NCBI GenBank assembly: GCA_020025475.1
Contig: JAHHSA010000072.1
Span: 1 to 6,491, forward strand
From: Oscillibacter sp.
Lineage (GTDB): Bacteria > Bacillota > Clostridia > Oscillospirales > Oscillospiraceae
Length of the DNA: 6,491 nt
Direction: 5' to 3'
Part shown: positions 1 through 6,187 of the stretch, one piece after another
How positions within the stretch are numbered: the stretch's first letter is position 1
Layout of the letters: the number at the start of each line of letters is the position of its first letter
Made by a program: the position numbers and the translations under genes
The notes under the pieces: generated by a model
Told to the model about the DNA's origin: nothing
What the model saw: only the letters and a program-made list of their open reading frames with translations
Databases searched by the model: none

Positions 1-1
1 C

Positions 2-286
2 AAGGCTGCTGAGGCCAGGGCAAAGAGGGAAGCGGAGAAGGCTGCCAAGACTGCTGAGACCAAGGCAAAGGCGGCGGCTGTTGTGGTCAAGGCTCCGGAG
101 ACCATTGCCGTGAAGCCTGCGGAAAAGAAAGAACTGGCTGTGAAGCCTGAGGTGAAAAAGGATCTGGCTGTAAAGCACGAGACCCCTGTGAAATCTGAAA
201 ATCCAGCCGCCAGAGCGGCTGCGGCGGTTCAAGAATCTGCCGATGAAGAGAAATCCACACAGAAAGGGTCCGCTGTCAAGGAGTAA
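2..286 (+). CDS. C-terminal part of a Lys/Ala/Glu-rich protein (5' end outside the window)
   Basis: The frame is open from base 2 to a TAA at 284-286 and gives 94 residues made almost wholly of Lys, Ala, Glu, Val and Pro. The first part reads KAAEARAKREAEKAAK, typical of a charged helical or extended tail. A 10-residue tandem repeat follows (consensus [IL]AVKPxxKK[ED], bases 104-193), then an Ala/Glu-rich end. At DNA level, bases 8-25 and 53-70 match at 16 of 18 positions, a 45-base period, so the region has grown by internal duplication. No catalytic motif, membrane segment or cysteine is visible. A GTG at 83 could start a 67-residue protein, but the same composition continues upstream of it, so I read this as the tail of a longer gene. 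The stop lies about 20 bases before glgP with no terminator between, so cotranscription is likely. It may be a basic extension on a glycogen enzyme, but nothing here proves that. Confidence 0.7.
   Translation, partial: KAAEARAKREAEKAAKTAETKAKAAAVVVKAPETIAVKPAEKKELAVKPEVKKDLAVKHETPVKSENPAARAAAAVQESADEEKSTQKGSAVKE
104..193 (+). repeat. Three tandem 30-base (10-residue) coding repeats
   Basis: Three in-frame units encode IAVKPAEKKE, LAVKPEVKKD and LAVKHETPVK. The first two agree at most positions; the third keeps LAVK and then diverges. The unit length is a multiple of three, so gain or loss of a copy keeps the frame. This suggests a flexible basic linker or tail whose length can vary between strains. 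Confidence 0.75.
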
Positions 287-309
287 CAGGACAGCGGCAT
301 AAAAACGTG

Positions 310-2736
310 ATGACTCAATTTACGACGAAAAATATGGAAGAAGCACTGGCTGCCAAGTTGACGCTGAACTTCGGTAAAACGCCCGAGGAAGCAACTGATC
401 AGGAGATGATGAAGGCCAGCGCTCTGGTTCTCCGCGATATGATGGCAATCCGTGAGGTGGAGACCCGGAAGCAGACCAGCCGGATGCACAAGAAGCAGGT
501 GCACTATCTGTCCCTGGAGTTCCTGATGGGCCGCAGCCTGATGAAAAATGCTTACAATCTGGGAGTTCTGCCCCAATTGAAGGAAGCACTGGAGCACATG
601 GGCTACAAGGCCGGTGACATTTTTGAGACCGAGCCCGACGCAGGCCTGGGCAATGGCGGTCTGGGCCGCCTGGCTGCCTGCTACCTGGACTCCATGACCA
701 CACTGGACATTCCTGCTACCGGCTATTCCATCTGCTACGAGCTGGGCATCTTCAAGCAGAAGATCGTCGAGGGACAGCAGGTGGAGCTGCCCGATGACTG
801 GAAGGAGCTGGGCGCTGCCTGGCTGCTGCCCAAGCCAGAGGACGCGCAGGAGGTCCGCTTTGGCGGAACGCTCCGTGAGTTCTGGGATGACGGACACCTC
901 CACATCATCCACGAGAATGCCACCATTGTGCGTGCTGTCCCCTGCGATATGGAGATTGCCGGCTACGGTACGGATCATGTCAACGTCCTGCGTCTGTGGG
1001 ATGCGCAGTCCACCAAGCCGGTGGATATGTCTCTGTTCTCCCGGGGCGAGTACCTGAAAGCCGCCGAGGAGGAGGCCATGGCTGAGACCATCGCCAAGAT
1101 CCTCTATCCCGAGGACAATCACTACGAGGGCAAGTCTCTGCGCCTCAAGCAGCAGTACTTCTTCGTCTCTGCCACGGTCCAGTCCATTGCAACCCGGCAT
1201 CTGGCAACCTATGGCACCCTGAAAAACTTCCATGAGAAAAACGTCATCCAGATCAATGACACCCACCCGGCACTGGTCGTGCCGGAGCTGATGCGAATTT
1301 TCATTGATGAGGCCGGTATGAACTGGGATGAGGCATGGAACATCACCACCCAGTCGGTGGCCTATACAAACCACACCGTTCTGGCCGAGGCCCTGGAGCG
1401 CTGGCCCCAGGAGCTGGTGCAGCAGCTGCTGCCACGGATCTGGCAAATCATTGTGGAGATTTCAAACCGCTGGCAGGCCAAAGTGGAGAACTTTTACCAC
1501 GATCCCTCCAAGACCGAGAAAATGGCCATCATCTGGGGCGGTCAGGTCCGCATGGCGAACCTCTGCATTGCAGGCGGCATGGCTGTCAACGGCGTTTCTG
1601 CCCTGCACTCCGACATCCTCCGCAAGGACGTGTTTAAGGACGCCTACGGCATGGAGCCGGAGAAGTTCCAAAATGTTACCAACGGCATTGACCATCGCCG
1701 CTGGCTCAGTGAGATCAATCCTGGCCTGGACTCCCTGATCAAGGAGCTGACCGGAGGGGCCGACTATCTCGTCAAGCCCCTGACTCTGCTGAAACTGGAC
1801 GATTATGCCGACGACACGGCCGTGCTGAAGCGCCTTGCGCAGATCAAACACGACAATAAGGTGGATTTTGCCAATTATGCCAAAAAGCAGCAGGGGGTTG
1901 TCCTGAATCCTGATTCCATCTTTGATGTGCAGGTCAAGCGTCTTCATGAGTATAAGCGCCAGCTGCTGAACGTGCTGCACATCATCGCCCTGTATCAGAA
2001 ATTGCAGGACGACCCAAACGCCATCACCCATCCCCGGACCTTCCTGTTCGGAGCCAAGGCTGCTCCCGGCTACGCCGTAGCCAAACGGATCATCCGCCTC
2101 ATCAACTCCCTGGCAGACCAGATCGCCCATGATCCGATCTGCAAGGATAAGCTGCAAGTGGTGTTTCTGGAGAACTACCGCGTCTCCCTGGCGGAACACC
2201 TGATGCCTGCCAGCGAGGTCAGCCAGCAGATCTCCACCGCAGGCAAGGAGGCCTCCGGTACCGGCAACATGAAATTCATGATGAACGGTGCCCTCACTGT
2301 CGGAACCCTGGACGGTGCCAACGTGGAAATGCACGATGTTCTGGGCGACGAGAATATGTTCCTGTTTGGCCTCCATACTGAGGAGGTTAACCAGCTCAAG
2401 CGGGAGGGTTATGTCCCCCAGCGGCTGTACAACCGGGACGAGGATCTGCGCCGCTGCCTGGACGCTATGCGCAATGGCTTCCGGGACGGCGTCTGCTACG
2501 ACGATCTGTACCAGCGCCTGCTGTTCGGCGCCGGCGGGAGCCCTGCAGACGAGTACCTGCTGCTGGCTGACTTCCGCGCCTACTGCCGCGCGGAGGAGCA
2601 GATGGCCAAGACCTATGCGGAGCCCGAGAAGTGGAACCGCATGAGTCTGCACAACATCGCACGCAGCGGCATTTTTGCTGCCGACCGTGCCGTGGCCCAG
2701 TATGCAGACAATATTTGGCATGTGGAGCACAAGTAA
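310..2736 (+). CDS. glgP: Glycogen/maltodextrin phosphorylase (GT35, PLP-dependent)
   Basis: Cytoplasmic enzyme that releases glucose-1-phosphate from the non-reducing ends of alpha-1,4-glucans using phosphate. Numbering from ATG 310 (808 residues, the normal bacterial length), the family blocks appear in order: LSLEFLMGR (about 60-68), the glycine-rich EPDAGLGNGGLGRL (108-121), NDTHPAL, AYTNHTVLAEALERWP with H355 (equivalent to active-site His377 of rabbit muscle enzyme), VTNGIDHRRWL (about 456-466), VQVKRLHEYKRQ with phosphate-site R544 and K549, and EASGTGNMKFMMNG, where K655 is the lysine that binds pyridoxal phosphate. All key residues are intact. The N terminus is short and lacks the phosphorylatable extension of animal enzymes, as is usual in bacteria. 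A GTG at 307 lies directly before the ATG and could also be used; the only nearby Shine-Dalgarno-like sequence (AACAGGA, 285-291) is weak and distant, so the start choice is soft and coupling to the upstream gene is possible. Glycogen and maltodextrin preference cannot be told apart from sequence alone. Confidence 0.96.
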   Translation: MTQFTTKNMEEALAAKLTLNFGKTPEEATDQEMMKASALVLRDMMAIREVETRKQTSRMHKKQVHYLSLEFLMGRSLMKNAYNLGVLPQLKEALEHMGYKAGDIFETEPDAGLGNGGLGRLAACYLDSMTTLDIPATGYSICYELGIFKQKIVEGQQVELPDDWKELGAAWLLPKPEDAQEVRFGGTLREFWDDGHLHIIHENATIVRAVPCDMEIAGYGTDHVNVLRLWDAQSTKPVDMSLFSRGEYLKAAEEEAMAETIAKILYPEDNHYEGKSLRLKQQYFFVSATVQSIATRHLATYGTLKNFHEKNVIQINDTHPALVVPELMRIFIDEAGMNWDEAWNITTQSVAYTNHTVLAEALERWPQELVQQLLPRIWQIIVEISNRWQAKVENFYHDPSKTEKMAIIWGGQVRMANLCIAGGMAVNGVSALHSDILRKDVFKDAYGMEPEKFQNVTNGIDHRRWLSEINPGLDSLIKELTGGADYLVKPLTLLKLDDYADDTAVLKRLAQIKHDNKVDFANYAKKQQGVVLNPDSIFDVQVKRLHEYKRQLLNVLHIIALYQKLQDDPNAITHPRTFLFGAKAAPGYAVAKRIIRLINSLADQIAHDPICKDKLQVVFLENYRVSLAEHLMPASEVSQQISTAGKEASGTGNMKFMMNGALTVGTLDGANVEMHDVLGDENMFLFGLHTEEVNQLKREGYVPQRLYNRDEDLRRCLDAMRNGFRDGVCYDDLYQRLLFGAGGSPADEYLLLADFRAYCRAEEQMAKTYAEPEKWNRMSLHNIARSGIFAADRAVAQYADNIWHVEHK

Positions 2737-2758
2737 GAGCAGTATGACAGGGAATCAG

Positions 2759-2794
2759 AAACGGAGCGTATCATTTTGATACGCTCCGTTTTCT
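2759..2794 (+). terminator. Rho-independent terminator of glgP
   Basis: Starting 22 bases after the glgP stop, AAACGGAGCGTATCA (2759-2773) pairs with TGATACGCTCCGTTT (2777-2791): 15 perfect pairs around a 3-base TTT loop, running into TTTTCT. The strong stem and T-rich 3' side mark the end of the glgP transcript. The matching A run on the left side is only three bases, so it is mainly a plus-strand terminator. Confidence 0.9.
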
Positions 2795-2850
2795 AATTCC
2801 GGTGCAGCCAGGATGGACAGACGAACAAATCTTTTCCAATCTGATGAGTC

Positions 2851-2880
2851 AAAAAACAGGCGGAGTATTTGCTCCGCCTG
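2851..2880 (-). terminator. Rho-independent terminator for the minus-strand XRE gene
   Basis: CAGGCGGAG (2857-2865) pairs with CTCCGCCTG (2872-2880), 9 perfect GC-rich pairs around a 6-base loop. Read on the minus strand, the stem is followed by an uninterrupted run of six T (plus-strand AAAAAA, 2851-2856). No T run follows on the plus strand, so it acts in the minus direction. It lies about 120 bases beyond the XRE stop codon, and only 9 bases beyond the stop of the shifted-frame extension at 2890. Confidence 0.88.
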
Positions 2881-2889
2881 CTGATGGTT

Positions 2890-3006
2890 TCAGTGATGGG
2901 AAAGGATACACAGGCCTTCGTCCTTCTCGGAGCTGCGCATCGGTATCTGAAACAGAATTGCGCCGCCGTGTCTGAAGGACGAGGCGGTCAGGTCCCCTGT
3001 GTTATC
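2890..3006 (-). other. Open shifted-frame extension directly after the XRE gene (possible lost C-terminus)
   Basis: On the minus strand, 38 sense codons and a TGA (2892-2890) follow the XRE gene in the frame one base away from it. The peptide begins DNTGDLTASSFRHGG, passes AILFQIPM and ends LCILSHH. It has no good start codon or ribosome binding site of its own. Removing one base near the AAAAGTCG stretch (about 3005-3012) would join it to the XRE protein and give about 108 residues ending just before the terminator. This could be an old frameshift, a sequencing error or chance: an open stretch of this length in GC-rich DNA is not rare. Confidence 0.3.
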
Positions 3007-3217
3007 GACTTTTGGAGAGCCCCAGAAGATAATCTGTGCTGACACCGTAATACTGACTCAGGGTAATGAGATGATGGATGGGCAGCTCGTTGGCTCCCCG
3101 CTCGTAGCGGGCATACATGGTTTGAGAGGTTCCCAGAACCTCAGCAATCTGGGTTTGCGTTTTGTCAGCGTCTTCTCGCAGATCGCGTAGGATTCGTACA
3201 TAGTCCATCTCATCCAC
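3002..3217 (-). CDS. Small XRE/Cro-family DNA-binding regulator
   Basis: A 71-residue single-domain helix-turn-helix protein. The HTH_3 pattern is clear: TQTQIAEVLG (20-29, helix 2), the turn, SQTMYARYERG (31-41, recognition helix with the usual YERG end), then LPIHHLITLSQYYGVSTDYLLGL (45-67), the conserved helices 4 and 5 seen in small Firmicute repressors. There is no sensor or membrane domain, so a DNA-binding autoregulator or local repressor is likely; the target is unknown. The start is GTG at 3217, chosen because AGGAGG (plus-strand 3227-3232) lies 9 bases upstream; the ATG at 3208 would be 18 bases away. The gene is divergent from the helicase and has its own promoter and terminator. 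The product ends LLGLSKSR, a plausible natural end, but see the shifted-frame extension after it. Confidence 0.88.
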   Translation of the reverse strand: MDEMDYVRILRDLREDADKTQTQIAEVLGTSQTMYARYERGANELPIHHLITLSQYYGVSTDYLLGLSKSR

Positions 3218-3226
3218 GGTTGAACA

Positions 3227-3232
3227 CCTCCT
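3227..3232 (-). promoter_or_regulatory. Strong ribosome binding site that fixes the GTG start of the XRE gene
   Basis: The minus strand reads TTTTTTTAGGAGGTGTTCAA before the GTG. The perfect AGGAGG sits 9 bases from GTG 3217 and 18 from the next in-frame ATG (3208), so the GTG start is favoured. Confidence 0.85.
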
Positions 3233-3280
3233 AAAAAAACGACACAGCAGTGTATGCGTTTAATTTACCATAAAATGTAC

Positions 3281-3345
3281 CACTGTAGTGCACACAATAA
3301 ATAATTTTACTACTATTACACAGTATTTCTCAACGAAATTGTTGA
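3281..3345. promoter_or_regulatory. Cluster of small palindromes over the XRE promoter (candidate operators)
   Basis: Three short inverted repeats fall on the proposed promoter: TCAAC-N6-GTTGA (3330-3345, overlapping the -35), TACT-N7-AGTA (3311-3325, within the spacer) and CACT-GT-AGTG (3281-3290, just after the predicted start). XRE-family dimers commonly bind such sites in their own promoters. The spacings differ between the three, so they are not copies of one clear operator; binding is inference. Confidence 0.35.
3304..3333 (-). promoter_or_regulatory. Candidate promoter of the XRE gene
   Basis: On the minus strand TTGAGA (3333-3328, one mismatch to TTGACA) is followed after 18 bases by TAAAAT (3309-3304, one mismatch to TATAAT). 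Transcription would start near 3297, leaving an untranslated leader of about 80 bases. A weaker alternative is TTGTGT (3297-3292) with TTTATG (3274-3269) at 17 bases. Confidence 0.6.
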
Positions 3346-3414
3346 ATATAGCCAAAAAAGAACCGGAAAACCAACCAATTTAACTGGTAAGAACTACCAC
3401 TAAAAGGGGGATGC

Positions 3415-3443
3415 TTTACAAGCCAGACAAGAACGGGTATAAT
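3415..3443 (+). promoter_or_regulatory. Near-consensus promoter of the DEAD-box helicase gene
   Basis: TTTACA (3415-3420) and a perfect TATAAT (3438-3443) are separated by exactly 17 bases. The predicted start near 3450 gives a leader of about 40 bases with a purine-rich end. An imperfect 15-base palindrome (ACCAATTTAACTGGT, 3374-3388, 12 of 15 positions symmetric) lies 26 bases upstream of the -35. Confidence 0.85.
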
Positions 3444-3490
3444 TACTCTATCTGAAAGTTCGTAAAAAAGAAAAAGAAGAGGATTTTACT

Positions 3491-4651
3491 ATGGAATATA
3501 CGGAAGGCGTGCGATTTGACAGTCTGGGGCTGTCCCCGCAGATCATGCGGGCGCTGTTGGAGCGGAATATTGAAATGTCCACCCCCATTCAGGCCGGCTG
3601 CATTCCCCCCATGCTGGACTGGCAGGATGTGACGGCCAAGGCGCCCACCGGTACTGGCAAAACCTTTGCTTATGGCATTCCCATCGTGGAGCATATTGAC
3701 CCCGACGATGAGAGTGTGCAGGCGGTGATTCTGGCCCCCACCCGGGAGCTGGCCATTCAGATCACTGGTGAGCTGCGGGATGTTGCCAGCTACAAGCCGG
3801 GTGTGCGCTCTGTCTGCCTCTATGGCGGCCAGCCCATCCACAAGCAGATTGAGACGCTCAAGAAGCGGCCCCAGATCGTGGTGGCTACCCCCGGTCGACT
3901 GGCTGACCACCTGAAGCGGCGTACCGTGAAGGTGGAGACTGCCAGGACCGTGGTGCTGGACGAGGCGGATCGGATGCTGGATATGGGCTTTATCCACGAT
4001 GTGACCCAGCTGCTGGATAAGATGAAGAACCGGAAGAATCTGGGACTCTTTTCTGCCACAATTTCCCGGGAGGTTATGGACATTGCCTGGGTCTACCAGC
4101 GGGACGCTGTGGAGATCACCGTCCGGGAGGACGAACAGAATAAGCCTGATATCAAGCAGTTCCGCATGGAGGTTTCCATGAATGAAAAGGCGGATGCCAT
4201 TGCCCATATCCTGCGGGAGACCGGCTTTGACCGTGCAATGGCTTTCTGCAACACCAAGGGTTCCACGGAGCGGGTGACCAAGTTCTTGCAGTTACAGGGC
4301 ATCAATGCTGAGTGCATTCACGGAGACATCCCGCAGAAGCGCCGGGAGCAGGTGATGGAGCGGTTCCGTCAGGGCAAGCTCCGGGTGTTTGTTGCCACTG
4401 ATGTGGCCGCACGCGGAATTGACGTAGACGACGTGGATATTGTATTCAACTGCGATGTGCCGGACGAAAACCAGGATTATGTCCACCGGATTGGCCGTAC
4501 CGGCCGCGCCAAGCGGCAGGGGATTGCGGTCACTTTTGTATCGGACTACCCCGCCAAAATGCGGATCGATGACATTGCTGCCAAGACCCGGAATGAGATC
4601 GTACCGGTGAGGTTTGGCGCGGATGGAGCACTGGAAGTCATCCAGAACTGA
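3491..4651 (+). CDS. Minimal DEAD-box ATP-dependent RNA helicase
   Basis: A 386-residue cytoplasmic RNA helicase that uses ATP to unwind short RNA duplexes, as in ribosome assembly, mRNA decay or cold adaptation. All superfamily 2 motifs are present in order: Q motif (F9 and TPIQ 31-34), motif I APTGTGKT (51-58), Ia PTREL (83-87), GG (112-113), Ib TPGRL (133-137), II DEAD (157-160), III SAT (188-190), IV AFCNT (251-255), V ATDVAARGID (302-311) and VI HRIGRTGR (332-339). Only about 47 residues follow motif VI, so the long basic or RNA-binding C-terminal tail of CshA, DeaD or DbpA is absent; the size is closer to compact Firmicute members such as B. subtilis YfmL. The ATG at 3491 has AGAAGAGGA (3475-3483) 7 bases upstream. 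It has its own promoter and shares a terminator with brnQ. The exact subfamily cannot be settled here. Confidence 0.95.
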   Translation: MEYTEGVRFDSLGLSPQIMRALLERNIEMSTPIQAGCIPPMLDWQDVTAKAPTGTGKTFAYGIPIVEHIDPDDESVQAVILAPTRELAIQITGELRDVASYKPGVRSVCLYGGQPIHKQIETLKKRPQIVVATPGRLADHLKRRTVKVETARTVVLDEADRMLDMGFIHDVTQLLDKMKNRKNLGLFSATISREVMDIAWVYQRDAVEITVREDEQNKPDIKQFRMEVSMNEKADAIAHILRETGFDRAMAFCNTKGSTERVTKFLQLQGINAECIHGDIPQKRREQVMERFRQGKLRVFVATDVAARGIDVDDVDIVFNCDVPDENQDYVHRIGRTGRAKRQGIAVTFVSDYPAKMRIDDIAAKTRNEIVPVRFGADGALEVIQN

Positions 4652-4661
4652 GTGGGCAAGT

Positions 4662-4696
4662 AAAAAGCTGTGCAACAGATGTTGCACAGCTTTTTT
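4662..4696. terminator. Bidirectional terminator between the helicase and brnQ
   Basis: GCTGTGCAAC (4667-4676) pairs perfectly with GTTGCACAGC (4681-4690) around an AGAT loop. A run of A (4662-4666) flanks it on the left and six T (4691-4696) on the right, so both RNA strands form a stem followed by a U tract. It lies 10 bases after the helicase stop and 16 bases beyond the brnQ stop, so it should end both convergent transcripts. Confidence 0.93.
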
Positions 4697-4712
4697 GCAG
4701 CTTGTACTGGAA

Positions 4713-5996
4713 TCAGCCAGCAGTCTTGGCATCGGTCAGACGGCTCACAATGAGGCCCAACAGAGCAAAGATGGCAGAGGGAACCAGCCAGCCGAAGCCC
4801 AGAGAGGCCAGGGGGAGCGCCTTCAGGAAGGAAATCTCCAGCCCCAGATAGGGAGGCAGGGTGGCCAGCAGGCTGAAGAGCAGGGCACCCAGCGTGGCCA
4901 TGCGGTAGACAGGCAGGCCCAAGGGCTTGCAATAGGACAGGGCGATGAGCACCAGAGTGGGAGGATAGACAATATCCAGCACGGGCGCAGCAATGGATAC
5001 CAGTTGATCCAGACCTACGTTGGAGACCACAGCACTGAAAGCGCAGATGATACCAACCAGCAGAGAGTAGCTGAGCCGTCCTTTGGACAGGGAGGAGAAA
5101 TAGTTGGCACAGGAACTGACCAGGCCGACGGCGGTAGTCACGCAGGCCAGAGCCACAACGATGGCGAAGAGAATCGTGCCCTTCTGACCCAGCAGGCCGC
5201 GGACAATAGAGAGAACCAGGTTGGAACGGGAGATGGAGAGGTCGTAGATGTCAGACACGGTAGCGCCCAAGTAGGTGAGGCCGCCGTAGACCAACAGCAC
5301 AATAAAGCCTGTCATCAGACCGGACTTGAAGGCCACGTTCCGCTTCTGTGTGTGCTCCACATAGCCCTTGCTCTCAGTTGTACGCAGAATCAGCTCACCG
5401 AAGAGCATGGTGGCCAGCACATCCATGGTCTGGTAGCCGGCCTTGATGCCGTTGGCAGCCACGTCGGAAGCCTGTGCCACGGCGGAGAAGTCACCGAGAG
5501 GGGTGATGATGCCCTTGACGATGAGAACCAGCAGACCAAGCAGCAGCAGGGGGGTGAGGATCTTGCCCACAATGTCCACCACGGAAGTCTCGCGAACGGT
5601 GAATGCAAAGACAAGGATGAAGAACAACATGGAGAATACCACAGTGTTGATGCTGGAGGTCAGGGGAGCTACAGACATCTCGAAGGTGGTGGCAGCCGTC
5701 CGGGGAATGGCCAACATGGGGCCGATGCACAGCACGATGGCGCAAAGCAGCAGGGTGGAGGGCAGCTTGCCGATGGGGGAGATAATGGGATCGGCACCAC
5801 CCTTACGGAACATGGAGAACAGGGCCAGAAGTGCCAGACCAATGTCTGCCAGGTAATAGCACAGGAAGCCGGTCACCCAGCTGGGGCCTGCGCCCATGCC
5901 AAGGTAGGGCGGGAAAATCACATTGCCTGCTCCGAAAAACATGGAGAAAAGCGCAAATCCAATGATGAATATGTCTCTGCGGGAGTGCTGATTCAT
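4713..5996 (-). CDS. brnQ: Branched-chain amino acid:cation symporter (LIVCS family)
   Basis: A 427-residue inner-membrane transporter that imports leucine, isoleucine and valine with Na+ or H+. The family signatures are clear: GFALFSMFFGAGNVIFPP in helix 1 (13-30), GPMLAIPRTAATTFE (92-106), and YQTMDVLATMLFGELI (188-203). About 12 hydrophobic segments can be counted, at roughly 9-30, 39-62, 78-96, 115-135, 143-162, 185-202, 224-245, 273-297, 310-328, 333-352, 366-384 and 403-420, with a short hydrophilic tail. The length matches the family, with no frameshift. ATG 5996 is preceded by AGGAGG (plus-strand 6007-6012) at 10 bases. It is a single-gene unit with its own promoter, leader hairpin and terminator, convergent with the helicase. 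No biosynthetic genes adjoin it. The coupling ion cannot be read from the sequence. Confidence 0.96.
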   Translation of the reverse strand: MNQHSRRDIFIIGFALFSMFFGAGNVIFPPYLGMGAGPSWVTGFLCYYLADIGLALLALFSMFRKGGADPIISPIGKLPSTLLLCAIVLCIGPMLAIPRTAATTFEMSVAPLTSSINTVVFSMLFFILVFAFTVRETSVVDIVGKILTPLLLLGLLVLIVKGIITPLGDFSAVAQASDVAANGIKAGYQTMDVLATMLFGELILRTTESKGYVEHTQKRNVAFKSGLMTGFIVLLVYGGLTYLGATVSDIYDLSISRSNLVLSIVRGLLGQKGTILFAIVVALACVTTAVGLVSSCANYFSSLSKGRLSYSLLVGIICAFSAVVSNVGLDQLVSIAAPVLDIVYPPTLVLIALSYCKPLGLPVYRMATLGALLFSLLATLPPYLGLEISFLKALPLASLGFGWLVPSAIFALLGLIVSRLTDAKTAG

Positions 5997-6020
5997 GTGG
6001 TGGAAACCTCCTCAGTTTGC

Positions 6021-6054
6021 TTGGACTGAAGCGGAAAGATGCCGCTTCAACCAA
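6021..6054 (-). promoter_or_regulatory. Hairpin in the brnQ 5' leader
   Basis: TGAAGCGG (6027-6034) pairs with CCGCTTCA (6042-6049) around a 7-base loop. After a small 2/1 internal loop, TTGG (6021-6024) pairs with CCAA (6051-6054), for 12 pairs in all. In the brnQ RNA it begins about 13 bases after the predicted start and ends 8 bases before the AGGAGG. No T tract follows, so it is not a terminator. It is far too short for a T-box leader. It may protect the mRNA or affect ribosome access; the function is unknown. Confidence 0.65.
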
Positions 6055-6061
6055 AATTTAC

Positions 6062-6076
6062 AATTGAATATCAATT
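6062..6076. promoter_or_regulatory. Perfect 6-bp-arm palindrome over the brnQ start site (candidate operator)
   Basis: AATTGA-ATA-TCAATT has perfect 6-base arms and overlaps the 3' part of the brnQ -10 and the predicted start near 6067, where a bound repressor would block transcription. It has the 15-base length and AATT ends of a CodY box, but the centre does not match AATTTTCNGAAAATT, so I do not call it CodY. Confidence 0.5.
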
Positions 6077-6102
6077 ATATAAAAGAAAGCTTATGAAGTC
6101 AA
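6074..6102 (-). promoter_or_regulatory. Consensus promoter of brnQ
   Basis: On the minus strand TTGACT (6102-6097, one mismatch to TTGACA) is followed after exactly 17 bases by a perfect TATAAT (6079-6074). The predicted start near 6067 gives a leader of about 70 bases that holds the hairpin and the ribosome binding site. Confidence 0.88.
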
Positions 6103-6146
6103 TTTAAATGGGAAAAAAACATAACAAAATAAAAAAATATCAAATC

Positions 6147-6176
6147 CTGTCATACACCCATGCAAAAAAGTAATAT
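6147..6176 (+). promoter_or_regulatory. Weak candidate promoter of the lipoprotein gene
   Basis: CTGTCA (6147-6152) and TAATAT (6171-6176) are 18 bases apart in the AT-rich divergent region. Both boxes are poor matches to consensus, and the leader would be about 95 bases. Other placements are possible. Confidence 0.25.
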
Positions 6177-6187
6177 GTAATTTTGCA
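6161..6187. repeat. 7-bp inverted repeat TGCAAAA-N13-TTTTGCA
   Basis: TGCAAAA (6161-6167) and TTTTGCA (6181-6187) are perfect inverted arms in the gap between brnQ and the lipoprotein gene. They overlap the -10 of the weak lipoprotein promoter. The centres are about two helical turns apart (20 bases), which would suit a dimeric regulator, but A/T-rich DNA produces such pairs by chance. Confidence 0.4.

Noticed and set aside
229..1446. Long open frame on the minus strand opposite glgP (405 codons), and a similar 422-codon one at 1462-2730
   Set aside because: Both are antisense shadows of the GC-rich glgP gene, have no recognisable domain, and lie opposite a gene with complete family motifs.
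2999..3190. 63-codon plus-strand open frame opposite the XRE gene
   Set aside because: The minus-strand reading has a clear helix-turn-helix and a good ribosome binding site; the plus-strand reading has neither.
3411..3455. 14-residue mini-gene (MLYKPDKNGYNYSI) after AGGGGG, as a possible leader peptide of the helicase
   Set aside because: It overlaps both boxes of the near-consensus promoter and begins upstream of the predicted transcript start; the G run directly abuts the ATG, so it is not a usable ribosome binding site.
3443..4207. 254-codon minus-strand open frame opposite the helicase
   Set aside because: Shadow of the helicase gene; no domain, and its end would lie across the helicase leader.
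4614..6029. 471-codon plus-strand open frame opposite brnQ
   Set aside because: Its product is a Gln/Gly/His-rich low-complexity sequence, the expected reverse reading of Leu/Ala/Val-rich membrane helices; it also runs through the bidirectional terminator.
6021..6076. T-box or other amino acid riboswitch in front of brnQ
   Set aside because: The predicted leader is only about 70 bases, with a single hairpin, no T-box sequence and no terminator alternative.
6062..6076. CodY box at the brnQ start site
   Set aside because: The length and AATT ends fit, but about six of the fifteen positions, all in the centre, disagree with the CodY consensus.
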